Below are positions 53,944-62,560 of a DNA stretch of 64,000 nt, piece after piece (positions within the stretch are counted from its first letter, which is position 1; each line of letters opens with the position of its first letter). Location of the stretch: the NCBI GenBank assembly GCA_965232255.1, contig OZ246962.1, positions 2,170,001 through 2,234,000 of the forward strand, read 5' to 3'. A program made the translations under genes and the position numbers. Below the pieces are notes generated by a model. The model had not been told where the DNA came from. It saw nothing but the letters and a program-made list of their open reading frames with translations, and made no database searches. The DNA comes from Endozoicomonas sp965232255 (GTDB taxonomy: Bacteria > Pseudomonadota > Gammaproteobacteria > Pseudomonadales > Endozoicomonadaceae).

Positions 53944-55578
53944 ATGTTACCGATACCCTCATTACGCGCCGGGCTCTCTGCCTCGGGTGCTGCAACTGCT
54001 AGTGGCGGACGAGGAAGCTACACGCCAGGTGCGAGTGTTCTGTCCAGGACTGCTGGCCCAATACCGACGGGATCACCAATCCATTCTGGCCAAATGACAT
54101 CTTCCGGTTCCCGATTGCTACCGGGTTTTGCGCCATTTGCCGAGCCAATCTTGCCGCCTTCTGCCAGAACGCAATTCTTAATGAGCCAGGTTGCCGGAGT
54201 TTCTGCCCCAGCGCCATCGCCAGATTTGCCAAGGACACGTTTTTTAATGAACGCAGCTTATGGAGGCTCCACTGTGTCAGCACCACAGGGCGCTCCACTT
54301 TCTGGCCAAACGCCGACGGGGTCGTCAATTCCCGTTAGCCAGACAACATCTTCCAGTTCCCAGTTGCTACCGGGCTTTGCGCCATTTGCTGAGCCAATCT
54401 CGCCACCTTCTGCTAAAACGCAATTCTTAATGAGCAAGGTTGCCGGAGTTTCTGCACCAGCACCATCGCCAGATTTGCCAAAGACACGTTTTTTAATGAA
54501 CGCAGCTTATGGCGCCTCCACTGTGTCAGCACCACAGGGCGCTCCACTTTCTGGCCAAACACCAACGGGGTCACCAATTCCCGTTAGCCAGACAACATCT
54601 TCCGGCTCGCAGTTATTACCAGGTGTTGCGCCATTTGGCGAGCCCATCTCGCCCCCTTCTGCCAGATCGCAATTCTTGCTAGACCAGGTTGCCGGAGTTT
54701 CTGCACCAGCACCATCGCCAGATTTGCCAAAGACACGTTTTTTAATGAATGCAGCTTATGGCGGCTCCATCATAGCGGCACTCCAGTCTGCTCCGGTTGC
54801 CCAGCCAGCACCACAACCACAGCCTGCTCCCCCTGTCCCACCTGCTCCGGTGGCCCTGCCAGTCCCACAACCACAGCCTGCTCCAGTTGCTCAGCCAGCA
54901 CCACAGCCACAGCCAGCTCCAGTTGCTCAGCCAGCACCACAGCCACAGCCAGCTCCAGTTGCTCAGCCAGTCCCACAACCACAACCTGCTCCAGTTGCCC
55001 AACCTGGTCCATTAAGGCCGCGGCCAAATCTTGTCGCATCTGGCACCTCTTCGGGGGCTGCCATAACGGATACTGGATTGTCCAGAGCTATCATGGTGAG
55101 ACAACAGGATGCCTTATACAGGCCAGATAATTTTGTTTTCGCAACGTCGCATCAGGGCACGCTGCCAACGCTTTACTTCCAGGATGCCGCCGGTAACCAG
55201 GGCAGATTACAAACCTCCAGCCATGGCCAAACTGCTTTTGCTCGGATTGCTCCTGTAGAGGTGCACACGGCGCGAGTTTTCTTGCCTACAGCGGCGGTCC
55301 AGACGCAATTTTTACAGGATTTTGCGGCAACAAACGGCTCTCGGGAAGCGTTGGAACGAGTGAAGCTTTCATATGTAGGCTGTGGCTGGCCAAAAGTGGG
55401 CTGTTATGTGGTCGAAGTCAAGTTTGCCGGACCTGAACCCGACAGGAGACACACCGGTATCCGCAGCTCTACAGCTCGCGTCTCTTCGGCGCAGGAAAAC
55501 GATGCTCTGCAGCGAGAGGTCAACGAGACTTACAGGGACATGAAAGCTGCCGGTGCGGAACGGTTTTCAGACTGGTAA
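53944..55578 (+). CDS. Tandem-repeat and proline-rich protein of unknown function
   Basis: No family recognised; 544 residues. After an N-terminal Ser/Gly/Thr-rich segment come nearly three copies of an 83-residue module (residues about 60-280). Each module holds a TQFL(M/L) half and a TRFLMNAAYG half, giving six copies of a (K/R)(T/S)(Q/R)FL(M/L) motif. Then follows about 90 residues of QPAPQPQPAP repeats, and a C-terminal domain of about 190 residues in which VQTQFLQD echoes the motif. No signal peptide or membrane segment. It sits after aroB, where Pseudomonas has a damX-like gene, but has no SPOR domain. A surface or secreted role is possible but unproven. Confidence 0.8.
   Translation: MLPIPSLRAGLSASGAATASGGRGSYTPGASVLSRTAGPIPTGSPIHSGQMTSSGSRLLPGFAPFAEPILPPSARTQFLMSQVAGVSAPAPSPDLPRTRFLMNAAYGGSTVSAPQGAPLSGQTPTGSSIPVSQTTSSSSQLLPGFAPFAEPISPPSAKTQFLMSKVAGVSAPAPSPDLPKTRFLMNAAYGASTVSAPQGAPLSGQTPTGSPIPVSQTTSSGSQLLPGVAPFGEPISPPSARSQFLLDQVAGVSAPAPSPDLPKTRFLMNAAYGGSIIAALQSAPVAQPAPQPQPAPPVPPAPVALPVPQPQPAPVAQPAPQPQPAPVAQPAPQPQPAPVAQPVPQPQPAPVAQPGPLRPRPNLVASGTSSGAAITDTGLSRAIMVRQQDALYRPDNFVFATSHQGTLPTLYFQDAAGNQGRLQTSSHGQTAFARIAPVEVHTARVFLPTAAVQTQFLQDFAATNGSREALERVKLSYVGCGWPKVGCYVVEVKFAGPEPDRRHTGIRSSTARVSSAQENDALQREVNETYRDMKAAGAERFSDW
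54121..54780 (+). repeat. Near-identical 249-bp tandem repeats (about 2.7 copies)
   Basis: Equivalent positions (CCGG/CCAG-TGTTGCGCCATTTG type) fall at 54121, 54370 and 54619, exactly 249 bp apart. The third copy loses identity after about 54765. Nucleotide identity is high, implying recent duplication or homogenisation. Confidence 0.9.
54850..54993 (+). repeat. Four 36-bp proline-repeat units
   Basis: Units start at 54850, 54886, 54922 and 54958, each encoding a VAQPAPQPQPAP-type dodecapeptide. The second and third are identical in DNA. Confidence 0.9.
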
Positions 55579-55604
55579 CTGCTTAAAAGCAGCAATTTTG
55601 CTGA

Positions 55605-55644
55605 GCCAGACTCCTGCGCGACATTGCTCTGCAGGCTGTCTGGC
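55605..55644. terminator. Bidirectional terminator between convergent genes
   Basis: GCCAGAC and GTCTGGC, with inner CCTGC/GCAGG, pair around a roughly 14-base loop in the gap between the repeat protein and the HAD gene. Confidence 0.5.
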
Positions 55645-55655
55645 CGCCTCGGTCA

Positions 55656-56567
55656 TTACAGGCTCGGAGCAATATACGTTGGGCTTATTCCTGAGTGAGC
55701 AATGATGTTGTCAACATTCTCATGCTGGTAGATACCACACTGCAGCAGCAATGTCTGAAACCCCATGGCATTGCCGCCGAGAATATCGGTGTAAAGCGTG
55801 TCGCCCACCATCAGTACCCGGGATGGGTTAGTAATCTGATATGGGGCGATGGCGGCCTGAAAAATTGATCGGTCCGGCTTGCCAAACAGCACTGGTCGCG
55901 CTTTCTGGGCGGTTTGCTCCACCAGGTCAACTAAAAAGTATCCTGGCGTGGCTGTAATGTGGTCATCATGAGGAGCGCCGATATCCGGGTTGCCGAGCAG
56001 TAGCTGGAACTGGCGTCCATTGGCACTGTTTACCAGGTTTTCCTGCATTTTATTGGTCCAGCCTGCGCCGGTCAGAAAGAGAAGCGTATCTACGCCTCCT
56101 GGTATCTCCCCGTTACAGCCATTGAGTCTGACTATGCCGTCGAGCAGAGGATTGGATGGATGCTCCAGAGGGGCAATGACACCGATATTGTCCCGGTGAG
56201 TCAGCGTGGTCAGGTACTGCTCAGTGATGTCCAGGCTGGTTACCACCTCGTCGTTAGTAAAATCGAAACCCCTGGGTTGATATTTGGCGGCCGCAACTGT
56301 GCGGTTGGTCAAGGTATCGTTGGATACTACACAAAAAGGGATGTTGTTTTGCCGCAACAGTTGTATGGCTTCCGGAGCACCGGCAATGGCGGAGCTACCC
56401 CGACAAAGAACCCCGTAGGAGTCCAGCAGAATAAGGTCAAACTGTGTCATGATCTCGGCCAGGGCGTTGATCCGCACGGGTGGTGATGGCGGGTTAACAA
56501 TGGGCGGATACCAGTCAAGATGCTGGGCGTACATCTCGTTCACGGAGTCAGGGGAAAGAACAATCAT
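55656..56567 (-). CDS. HAD-superfamily class IIA protein with atypical motif I
   Basis: About 303 residues. The fold marks of NagD-like class IIA HAD proteins are clear: motif I region DLILLDSYGVL near residue 49, motif II CVVSNDTLTN, a cap domain, GKPDRSIFQ (motif III lysine), and MVGDTLYTDILGG (motif IV). In canonical phosphatases motif I is DxDG; here the second Asp is Tyr51, so the general acid is missing. Some class IIA proteins have an aromatic residue there. I chose the ATG at 56567 (AAGG eight bases upstream); an in-frame start at 56669 would add 34 residues. Substrate unknown. Confidence 0.8.
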   Translation of the reverse strand: MIVLSPDSVNEMYAQHLDWYPPIVNPPSPPVRINALAEIMTQFDLILLDSYGVLCRGSSAIAGAPEAIQLLRQNNIPFCVVSNDTLTNRTVAAAKYQPRGFDFTNDEVVTSLDITEQYLTTLTHRDNIGVIAPLEHPSNPLLDGIVRLNGCNGEIPGGVDTLLFLTGAGWTNKMQENLVNSANGRQFQLLLGNPDIGAPHDDHITATPGYFLVDLVEQTAQKARPVLFGKPDRSIFQAAIAPYQITNPSRVLMVGDTLYTDILGGNAMGFQTLLLQCGIYQHENVDNIIAHSGISPTYIAPSL

Positions 56568-56669
56568 ATCAACAGCCTTGCAGGACGATTTTAGCGAGGA
56601 TGGCACAGGTCTGATTATACCAGAAAAGTGTCTGACAACGGCCTCTGTGCCCTGGTAAACCTGTTGCAT

Positions 56670-56997
56670 AAAGTATTTTCCAGATCTGAAAAGAACATTA
56701 ACCAGTCATTTCCGGGCTGCCGTTCGTAGGTACGTCCAAACATCGACCTTTCGACCTTTCGACCTTTCAGCTCTTTGGTTCTTTGAAACTGCCGAGCCAC
56801 CTTGTTATCACTCGCTTGTTCAATCTTCGACTCAAGTGACTGCAACGAAGTTCCTTTCTGCTGATATTGTGTTCAGCCAGTAAGCCGGCACGCAGGCTTA
56901 GAAATTAACGACCCATTTCATTTAAGAGACTCATCCGCGCAGTCTGGTTTTTTTGTGCTAGCTTGAGGTGTTCTTTCTCTGACGCGTGAGGTGGCTA
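56670..56997. other. Divergent intergenic region HAD / protease
   Basis: No convincing gene. It includes an 8-bp repeat (56744-56767). A 76-codon minus-strand frame overlapping the HAD start lacks a clear start signal and was not called. Confidence 0.5.
56744..56767. repeat. 8-bp tandem repeat, three copies
   Basis: CGACCTTT occurs three times without interruption (56744, 56752, 56760). Confidence 0.85.
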
Positions 56998-58563
56998 ATG
57001 GTCAGGCTCTGTTGTGCTGTTTTTGCCTGTTTCTCTGTGGTACTGGCGACCTGTGCTTTTGCTTTTGAGCAGTTTGCCTTGCAAGAATCCCAACCATTCC
57101 AATCCTTGCCGACTCACTATCAGGATCAAGGTGTCAGGGACTCAATCATTAAAATCTACACCTCGTTTAATCAGTACGATCACCAGAATCCGTGGGCTAA
57201 CCTGGGGCCCAGACAAAAGCACGGCTCCGGCGCCATCATTCAACTGCCTGAACAGCAAGCGGTGCTGACCAATAGTCATGTCATCAGCGCTCACACCTAT
57301 ATTGAGGGCAGAAAAAATGGTCGGATGGAGCGCTACAAACTCAAGCCTTTATGGGTTTCCCAAGAGCTGGATTTGGCGTTGTTGGTGCCTTTTCATGACC
57401 ATGAAAAGGCAGCATTTTTTGCTGGTACCGTGCCTATCCCCTTGGGGGAGCTACCGCCCTTGCAGACCGATTTAATGTTGCTTGGCTACCCCATCGGCGG
57501 CGATACCATCAGTGCCACCAAGGGGGTTTTGTCACGTCTGGAGTACCAGCCCTATAGCCACTCAGGGTTTTCTTTTCTGGCCGGGCAGATCGATGCTGCC
57601 AGCAATCCGGGCAATAGCGGGGGGCCAGCGGTGGTGAATGGTCACATCATTGGCGTGCTGATGCAAGGATTTAGCCCGTTTGAAGCCAGCAACATTGCCC
57701 ATATTGTGCCGGTGAATGTGGTTCGTCACTTTTTACAGGATGTCGCCGACGGGAAGCTCAGCGGTGTACCCAGCCTTGGGGTTGAGACAGAACAACTGGA
57801 AAACGGCTTTTTCAAGGCAGTCTACGGTGTGCAGGATAACCGGGGCGTACTGGTTCGCCATATCATACCGGGCTCCGCCGTTGACGGAGTGCTACAGCCG
57901 GACGATGTGATTATTGAGCTCGACGGGTATCCGGTAGGGCACGACAGAACCATTGTGTTCAGAGGAAGCGAACGTATCGCCATGGACTATGTTGTCCATT
58001 CCCGACAGGTAGGTGAGAGTCTCAATCTGAAAATCATCCGTGACCGACAGGAACAGGATGTCACGGTAACGCTTGTCCGGCCAATTAACCATGATCTGTT
58101 GCTCGGTGTTGATGGTGACTGTGCACCGTCGTATTTCATCTACCAGGGATTGGTATTTATCCGCGTCACTCGGGAGCTGTTGATGGGCGCTGGTCACGAT
58201 CTGATTTCCTATGCGGGTCTGACGCCTGTATTGCTGAACAACTTTCGTTTTGCGGATAAAGATGAAGTCGTTGTGATCCTGAAAGTGCTCCCCCATGAGG
58301 CCAACCGGGGTTATCACGATATTTTCCTGCGACCAGTGGAAAGCGTGGGTAGCGATAAAGTACGCAGCCTTCGCCATTTGGTAGAGCTGATTGAAGCCAG
58401 TGACGGCGATTACCTGGAAATCAACACCGGTTATAAGGGGTTGAAAAAGATCGTCCTGAATACCCATCTGGCCAGGTTGGTCAATGACGAAGTAATGTGG
58501 CTTAACGGGATCGAGCATGACCGCTCAAAGAATTTTCAAACAGGTACGGTGTGCCAGCAGTGA
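56998..58563 (+). CDS. Exported trypsin-like serine protease with PDZ domain (DegP/plant-Deg-like)
   Basis: About 521 residues. The signal peptide (LCCAVFACFSVVLATCAFA) is followed by a protease domain with an intact triad: His94 in TNSHVI, Asp125 in ELDLALL, and Ser207 in GNSGGP. A PDZ domain follows (about residues 255-340: RGVLVRHIIPGSAVDGVLQPDDVIIELDG split over the binding groove). The C-terminal 180 residues resemble the extra PDZ-like tail of plant Deg9-type proteases rather than the second PDZ of DegP. Likely a periplasmic quality-control protease. The ATG at 56998 follows GAGGT; a GTG at 56986 is an alternative. Confidence 0.85.
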   Translation: MVRLCCAVFACFSVVLATCAFAFEQFALQESQPFQSLPTHYQDQGVRDSIIKIYTSFNQYDHQNPWANLGPRQKHGSGAIIQLPEQQAVLTNSHVISAHTYIEGRKNGRMERYKLKPLWVSQELDLALLVPFHDHEKAAFFAGTVPIPLGELPPLQTDLMLLGYPIGGDTISATKGVLSRLEYQPYSHSGFSFLAGQIDAASNPGNSGGPAVVNGHIIGVLMQGFSPFEASNIAHIVPVNVVRHFLQDVADGKLSGVPSLGVETEQLENGFFKAVYGVQDNRGVLVRHIIPGSAVDGVLQPDDVIIELDGYPVGHDRTIVFRGSERIAMDYVVHSRQVGESLNLKIIRDRQEQDVTVTLVRPINHDLLLGVDGDCAPSYFIYQGLVFIRVTRELLMGAGHDLISYAGLTPVLLNNFRFADKDEVVVILKVLPHEANRGYHDIFLRPVESVGSDKVRSLRHLVELIEASDGDYLEINTGYKGLKKIVLNTHLARLVNDEVMWLNGIEHDRSKNFQTGTVCQQ

Positions 58564-58743
58564 CCGTGCGCGCGTCGTTTTGCTTATTGTTTAACGAATC
58601 CCATAAGGCTCGCCAGCCAATGAACAGTTGCTTGGGTGCATCTATCTTGGCACGCCTGTTGGGCATGCCAAAAAAGTTCCGGTAATAGTTTCTGTGATGG
58701 ATGCCAGTCAATTTGTCGCCCCATGGCATGGTTTAACTGGTGG

Positions 58744-59208
58744 TTAGCTGATCATCGTGTGGGGAATGATAAAGTCTTCCAGGTCTTCCTCGGCAATATC
58801 ATTTTCCGATTGCACCCACTCCTTGACCGAAATGCCTGCTTGATGCACTGACTCACGGTAACCAGACACCAGTGGGTGCCAGTCAAACAGTGGCTGGCCT
58901 TCGCTGATCAGGCGGTAGGCGCAGGTGGGGGGCAGCCAATGGAATTGGGCAATCTCCCGGACAGTTAATGATGTACAGTCCGGCACGCTCTGCTTGCGGT
59001 TGGTGTAGTCCCGGCACTGGCAAGACTCCGTATCCAGCAGTTTACAGGCGACGCTGGTGTAATAAACCTCGCCGGTGTCTTCATCCTCCAGTTTGTGCAA
59101 ACAACATCGGCCACAGCGGTCGCAAAGGCTTTCCCACTCTTCAGGCGTCATTTGTGCCAGGGTTTTTGTTGTCCACCACGGAGACTGAGTTAATTGGGAG
59201 TCGGTCAT
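58744..59208 (-). CDS. ycgN: YcgN family cysteine-cluster protein (UPF0260)
   Basis: This 154-residue protein has the cysteine cluster CDRCGRCCLHK near residue 29, then CKLLD, CQCRDY, and PDC, a pattern shared by the YkgJ/YcgN families and thought to bind a metal or Fe-S cluster. Function unknown. Its ATG overlaps the ycgL stop (TAATG), and the order rnd-ycgL-ycgN is conserved. Confidence 0.9.
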   Translation of the reverse strand: MTDSQLTQSPWWTTKTLAQMTPEEWESLCDRCGRCCLHKLEDEDTGEVYYTSVACKLLDTESCQCRDYTNRKQSVPDCTSLTVREIAQFHWLPPTCAYRLISEGQPLFDWHPLVSGYRESVHQAGISVKEWVQSENDIAEEDLEDFIIPHTMIS

Positions 59209-59507
59209 TATACGGGATCGTTGAGGGAGAGCAGTTCATCGGGCAGAGTAATCAGATAATCGTCCTGCACAGCAGGCGGCATTTGCAGGTAATAACCTGT
59301 GTCGTCTAATGCCTCAAGCACACTGGTCACCTCAACCCGCGCCAGCTTTTTTTCCGGAGTCAGCAACAAATCAAAAATGTGTTCCGGCTTACCAAATGCC
59401 TCAAGTAACGCTGGTGGGACAGCTTTTTCCACCAGGGCCGCTTTGGGCAAGTAGAGGTACATCTCTGCACGCCTGGGGCTTTTGTAAATTGAGACCAGCG
59501 ACTTCAT
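59208..59507 (-). CDS. ycgL: YcgL domain protein
   Basis: This 99-residue YcgL-fold protein contains SIYKSPRRAEMYLYLPK, the KLARVEVTSVLEAL helix and the tail GYYLQMPP. Function unknown. It overlaps rnd by 4 bp and ycgN by 1 bp, so all three are translated as one unit. Confidence 0.92.
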   Translation of the reverse strand: MKSLVSIYKSPRRAEMYLYLPKAALVEKAVPPALLEAFGKPEHIFDLLLTPEKKLARVEVTSVLEALDDTGYYLQMPPAVQDDYLITLPDELLSLNDPV

Positions 59508-60673
59508 TGGGCACTTCGTTCCGATTGGATCAGTTGATTAAGTTGTGCAACCAGCGGAGCGCCGATAACATCGCGTCGCCAGCCGGTCAGGGTATCGGGC
59601 AAACTGAACTGGCCATCTTCCAGCCAGCCGCGCAACAGTGGCGTGGTCAGTTTGCCAGGCATTAGCAATTCTGGCGGTAATTCCAGTTCTGCTGAGCGTT
59701 TGAGCAACAGTGACTTAATCTGGTTGCCCATTTCCCGAGTGGTTTTCGGCAGTGGCAGCGGTAGTTTTTCCGGGCGTTGTGCTTCTGGCATCTGACTGGC
59801 ATGGTGAATAATAGCCAGTATCTTCTTACCGTGATGACGGATAACACTCGGTGACATTTCCGGCGTTTTTTTCAGCGCAGCGATGGTAGCAGGCTGAAAT
59901 CTTGCCAGAGGCCAGAGACTGCCTTTGGGAATAATCCGATTACGGGGTACATCCTGCTGACGTGCAGCCACTTCGCGGTAATGGCACAGAACCTTGAGCA
60001 CCAGCAGTTGCTGAGGACGCAGTTGCCAGGCTTTTTTCACTTCTTTCCAGGCGTTATCCGGATCGTAGGGCAGCACATTGAGGGTTAGTGTCAGGCAGTC
60101 ATCTTCCAGCCAGGATTGTTTTGCTGCTTTGGCCAGCAGTTGTTGCAGTTGTTGGTAGACTGGCAGCAGATGCAATACATCAAGGCAAGCGTAACGGATT
60201 TGAGCTTCTGTTAAAGGCCTTTGACGCCAGTTGGAACGCGTTTCGTCTTTGGGCAGCTCAACATTTAACAGCTGTTTTAGCAGTGTCTGATAACCCAGAG
60301 AAAAGCCCAGGTTAGCGAATGCGGCTGCCAGCTGGGTATCAAACAGTGGTCTGGGTACCGTGCCGGTAAGCAGCTTGAACATTTCCAAATCTTCGCTACT
60401 GGCGTGCAGTACTTTCACTATACCACTGTGGTCAAACACCTTGGCCAAAGGTTGCCAGTCGCTGATCAATAGTGGATCAATAAGAAAAATCTCCTGACCG
60501 GTGTTTACCTGAATCAGACCTGGTTGCGGATAAAACGTGTTAGTGCGGACAAACTCCGTGTCCAGGGCGATGGCGGCAAGATTTGACCAGCGCTGGCAAT
60601 AATCAGCCAGTGACTGATTGTCGTTAATCCAGACCGGTTCCAGAGTGAGAGCTTCCGGTGGCAAAGAGTGCAT
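59504..60673 (-). CDS. rnd: Ribonuclease D
   Basis: About 389 residues. This 3'-5' exoribonuclease trims tRNA and small RNA ends. The DEDD exonuclease residues are in ALDTEFVRTNTF (Asp, Glu), KVLHASSEDLEMF (Asp), and IRYACLDVLHLLPVY (Asp/Tyr region). An HRDC domain lies near residues 215-290. The ATG at 60673 was chosen; a TTG at 60700 would add nine residues. First gene of rnd-ycgL-ycgN. Confidence 0.95.
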   Translation of the reverse strand: MHSLPPEALTLEPVWINDNQSLADYCQRWSNLAAIALDTEFVRTNTFYPQPGLIQVNTGQEIFLIDPLLISDWQPLAKVFDHSGIVKVLHASSEDLEMFKLLTGTVPRPLFDTQLAAAFANLGFSLGYQTLLKQLLNVELPKDETRSNWRQRPLTEAQIRYACLDVLHLLPVYQQLQQLLAKAAKQSWLEDDCLTLTLNVLPYDPDNAWKEVKKAWQLRPQQLLVLKVLCHYREVAARQQDVPRNRIIPKGSLWPLARFQPATIAALKKTPEMSPSVIRHHGKKILAIIHHASQMPEAQRPEKLPLPLPKTTREMGNQIKSLLLKRSAELELPPELLMPGKLTTPLLRGWLEDGQFSLPDTLTGWRRDVIGAPLVAQLNQLIQSERSAQ

Positions 60674-60793
60674 ATCAGCGGATTCTTGGCAAAAGAACAA
60701 TTATAAACAGTGATCAGCGGTTCTTGATAGACCACAGTCGTCTTTGCTGACGGAGAGATTCGCAAGGGGAGGGGAGCGCCGACAACCAGGAAC

Positions 60794-60813
60794 AAGCCGA
60801 CAGCTGTCGGCTT
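60794..60813 (-). terminator. Palindromic hairpin downstream of htpX
   Basis: AAGCCGACAG/CTGTCGGCTT is a perfect 10-bp inverted repeat 58 bp beyond the htpX stop. The poor loop and T run make it a weak candidate. Confidence 0.4.
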
Positions 60814-60871
60814 TCTGTGAACAAGAAGAAGCGCACCTCACATGAACAAAAATGCCGTAATGGGCAGCTTC

Positions 60872-61759
60872 TCAGTGATGGGCACGCAGCACTGCAATGC
60901 GCTGATCCAACGGTGGGTGGCTGGAAAACAGCGCCGCCATGCCGCCTCGCCCGGTGCTGCGAATACCGAAGGCGATCATGGTTGCAGGCATGGCACTCGG
61001 CTCCTCATATTCACCACGCAGACGTTCAAGGGCAGCAATCATATCGTTACGACTGGCCAGTTCTGCGCCCGCTTCGTCAGCCCGAAATTCACGCTGACGG
61101 GAAAACCACATAACAATGGCGCTGGCCAGAAAACCGAGTACCACCTCGGCGATCAGGGTGGTTATGTAGTAGCCGATTCCGACATCGCTTTCATCGTCGT
61201 CCCGGCGCAAAAAGGAGTCCACGGCGTAACCGATAATGCGGGCAAAGAACATGACGAAGGTATTAACGACTCCCTGTAGCAAACAGAGGGTTACCATATC
61301 GCCATTGGCCACATGGCCGATTTCATGGCCGATAACGGCCCTGGCCTCATTGGGATGAAAACGTTCCAGCAGTCCTTCGCTAACTGCTACTAATGCAGCA
61401 TTTTTGTTCCAACCGGTAGCAAAGGCATTCGCTTCGTGGGAGGGAAAAGTACCCACCTCGGGCATCCGGATGCCGGCTTTTTCTGACAGCTCCTGAACGG
61501 TTGTCACCAGCCACTGTTCTCGGGCAGATTGAGGTTGCTCGATAATGTGGGTACCGGTAGCCATTTTTGCCATGGTTTTTGCCAAGGCCAGAGAAACCAG
61601 AGCGCCGGCAAAACCAAATACTGCACAGAAGACCAACAAGGAACCCAGGTTCAGCCCCTGGTGGCTCATGTAATTGCCAACGCCGAGAATATTCAGTGTG
61701 ATACTGGCAAGCAGGACTATTGCCATGTTGGTGGCCAGGAACCATAGTATTCTCTTCAT
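60872..61759 (-). CDS. htpX: Membrane zinc protease HtpX
   Basis: This 295-residue M48 metalloprotease has two N-terminal membrane helices, the zinc motif HEIGH in VIGHEIGHVANGD, two further hydrophobic segments, and the third zinc ligand Glu in REFRADEAGAELASR. The C-terminal SSHPPLDQRI is family-specific. It degrades misfolded inner-membrane proteins together with FtsH. Transcription likely starts at the sigma-32-like promoter 61829-61856. Confidence 0.97.
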   Translation of the reverse strand: MKRILWFLATNMAIVLLASITLNILGVGNYMSHQGLNLGSLLVFCAVFGFAGALVSLALAKTMAKMATGTHIIEQPQSAREQWLVTTVQELSEKAGIRMPEVGTFPSHEANAFATGWNKNAALVAVSEGLLERFHPNEARAVIGHEIGHVANGDMVTLCLLQGVVNTFVMFFARIIGYAVDSFLRRDDDESDVGIGYYITTLIAEVVLGFLASAIVMWFSRQREFRADEAGAELASRNDMIAALERLRGEYEEPSAMPATMIAFGIRSTGRGGMAALFSSHPPLDQRIAVLRAHH

Positions 61760-62193
61760 CGAATTACCCTTGTCATTATGTTATTTGTGCCAGATGCCAA
61801 GTGCCATGACGCTTTTTATTCCATGATTTATAAGGGTGATAACGTATCTTTTCAAGAAAATACGCAGGAGATAGTACGGGATATCACTATGCGTTGTCAT
61901 GCTTCGATGATCTTGCTGATGTTGCTGTGACCAGAGCAATTATTCGGGAACCAACCCGGGAGTGATTTGTCCAATCTGGTAGAGTTTTATGCGTGTGCTC
62001 CGCCTCAAACTGGGGCCGCTTGCAGCTACTTCGTCACGCATACCGTCATACGCATTTTTGCCCTGAATGAGCCAGAGTTAACTAGGCCGGAGTGCTGTTG
62101 CTCCGAATGTTGGTCAGCTCTTTTGGCGTGCGGTTTTTCTCCGGCGGTAACCGCAGTGGTTACCTTTTTTCAAGCAATGAAAATGGTTAATCA
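61760..62193. other. Divergent intergenic region htpX / DUF3144
   Basis: No gene is seen. It contains the htpX heat-shock-type promoter. A reading frame from 61967 crosses into the DUF3144 gene out of phase and has cysteine-rich, non-protein-like composition. Confidence 0.55.
61829..61856 (-). promoter_or_regulatory. Sigma-32-like promoter of htpX
   Basis: On the minus strand, CTTGAAA (61856-61850), a 13-bp spacer and CCCTTATA (61836-61829) match the RpoH pattern, with an exact -35 and a -10 differing from CCCCATNT. It lies 70 bp before the htpX ATG; htpX is a known RpoH gene in E. coli. Confidence 0.65.
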
Positions 62194-62493
62194 ATGGACT
62201 CAGACACTACACCAGAAGAAGACAAAAAGGCACAACTGGAGATGGTTGAGCTTGCCAACAAGTTTATTGCCATGGCCAATCAGATGGGCCAGAAAGAGAA
62301 GCGAGCATCCTGGATTATCGGCTCAGCACTGCGTTACGCGGCGGCTCGTTACAGTGCTTATGAATCATCTATGGGCAGTGAGGATTTCCTCAAAGATCGC
62401 GATCAACTGGAGAACTGGTTCGGCTCCCAGTTCAAGACGATGCTCATTGCCAATATGCAGCAGGAGGTAGAGGCTCTCAAGGGTAAGGCGTGA
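62194..62493 (+). CDS. DUF3144 family protein
   Basis: This 99-residue acidic, helical, soluble protein has the DUF3144 core LANKFIAMANQ and ASWIIGSALRYAAARYSAYE, and ends QQEVEALKGKA. Function unknown. Position between htpX and alaA is conserved in relatives. Confidence 0.85.
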   Translation: MDSDTTPEEDKKAQLEMVELANKFIAMANQMGQKEKRASWIIGSALRYAAARYSAYESSMGSEDFLKDRDQLENWFGSQFKTMLIANMQQEVEALKGKA

Positions 62494-62494
62494 A

Positions 62495-62515
62495 GCAGGC
62501 CTCTTAACGGCCTGC
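62495..62515. terminator. Bidirectional terminator, DUF3144 gene and alaA
   Basis: GCAGGCC-TCTTAAC-GGCCTGC, then TCCTT, lies just after the DUF3144 stop and ahead of the convergent alaA stop. Confidence 0.6.
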
Positions 62516-62560
62516 TCCTTGTGGGAGAGTTTGGAACTGTTTGGCATTAATTATTGTTAA

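Noticed and set aside
53944..55000. CRISPR-like array at the repeat region after aroB
   Set aside because: Repeats are contiguous, in frame and lack unique spacers, so they are coding repeats.
56615..56845. 76-codon minus-strand frame upstream of the HAD gene
   Set aside because: It includes the CGACCTTT repeat and overlaps the HAD start; no family resemblance and no good Shine-Dalgarno. Could be a gene fragment but cannot be supported.
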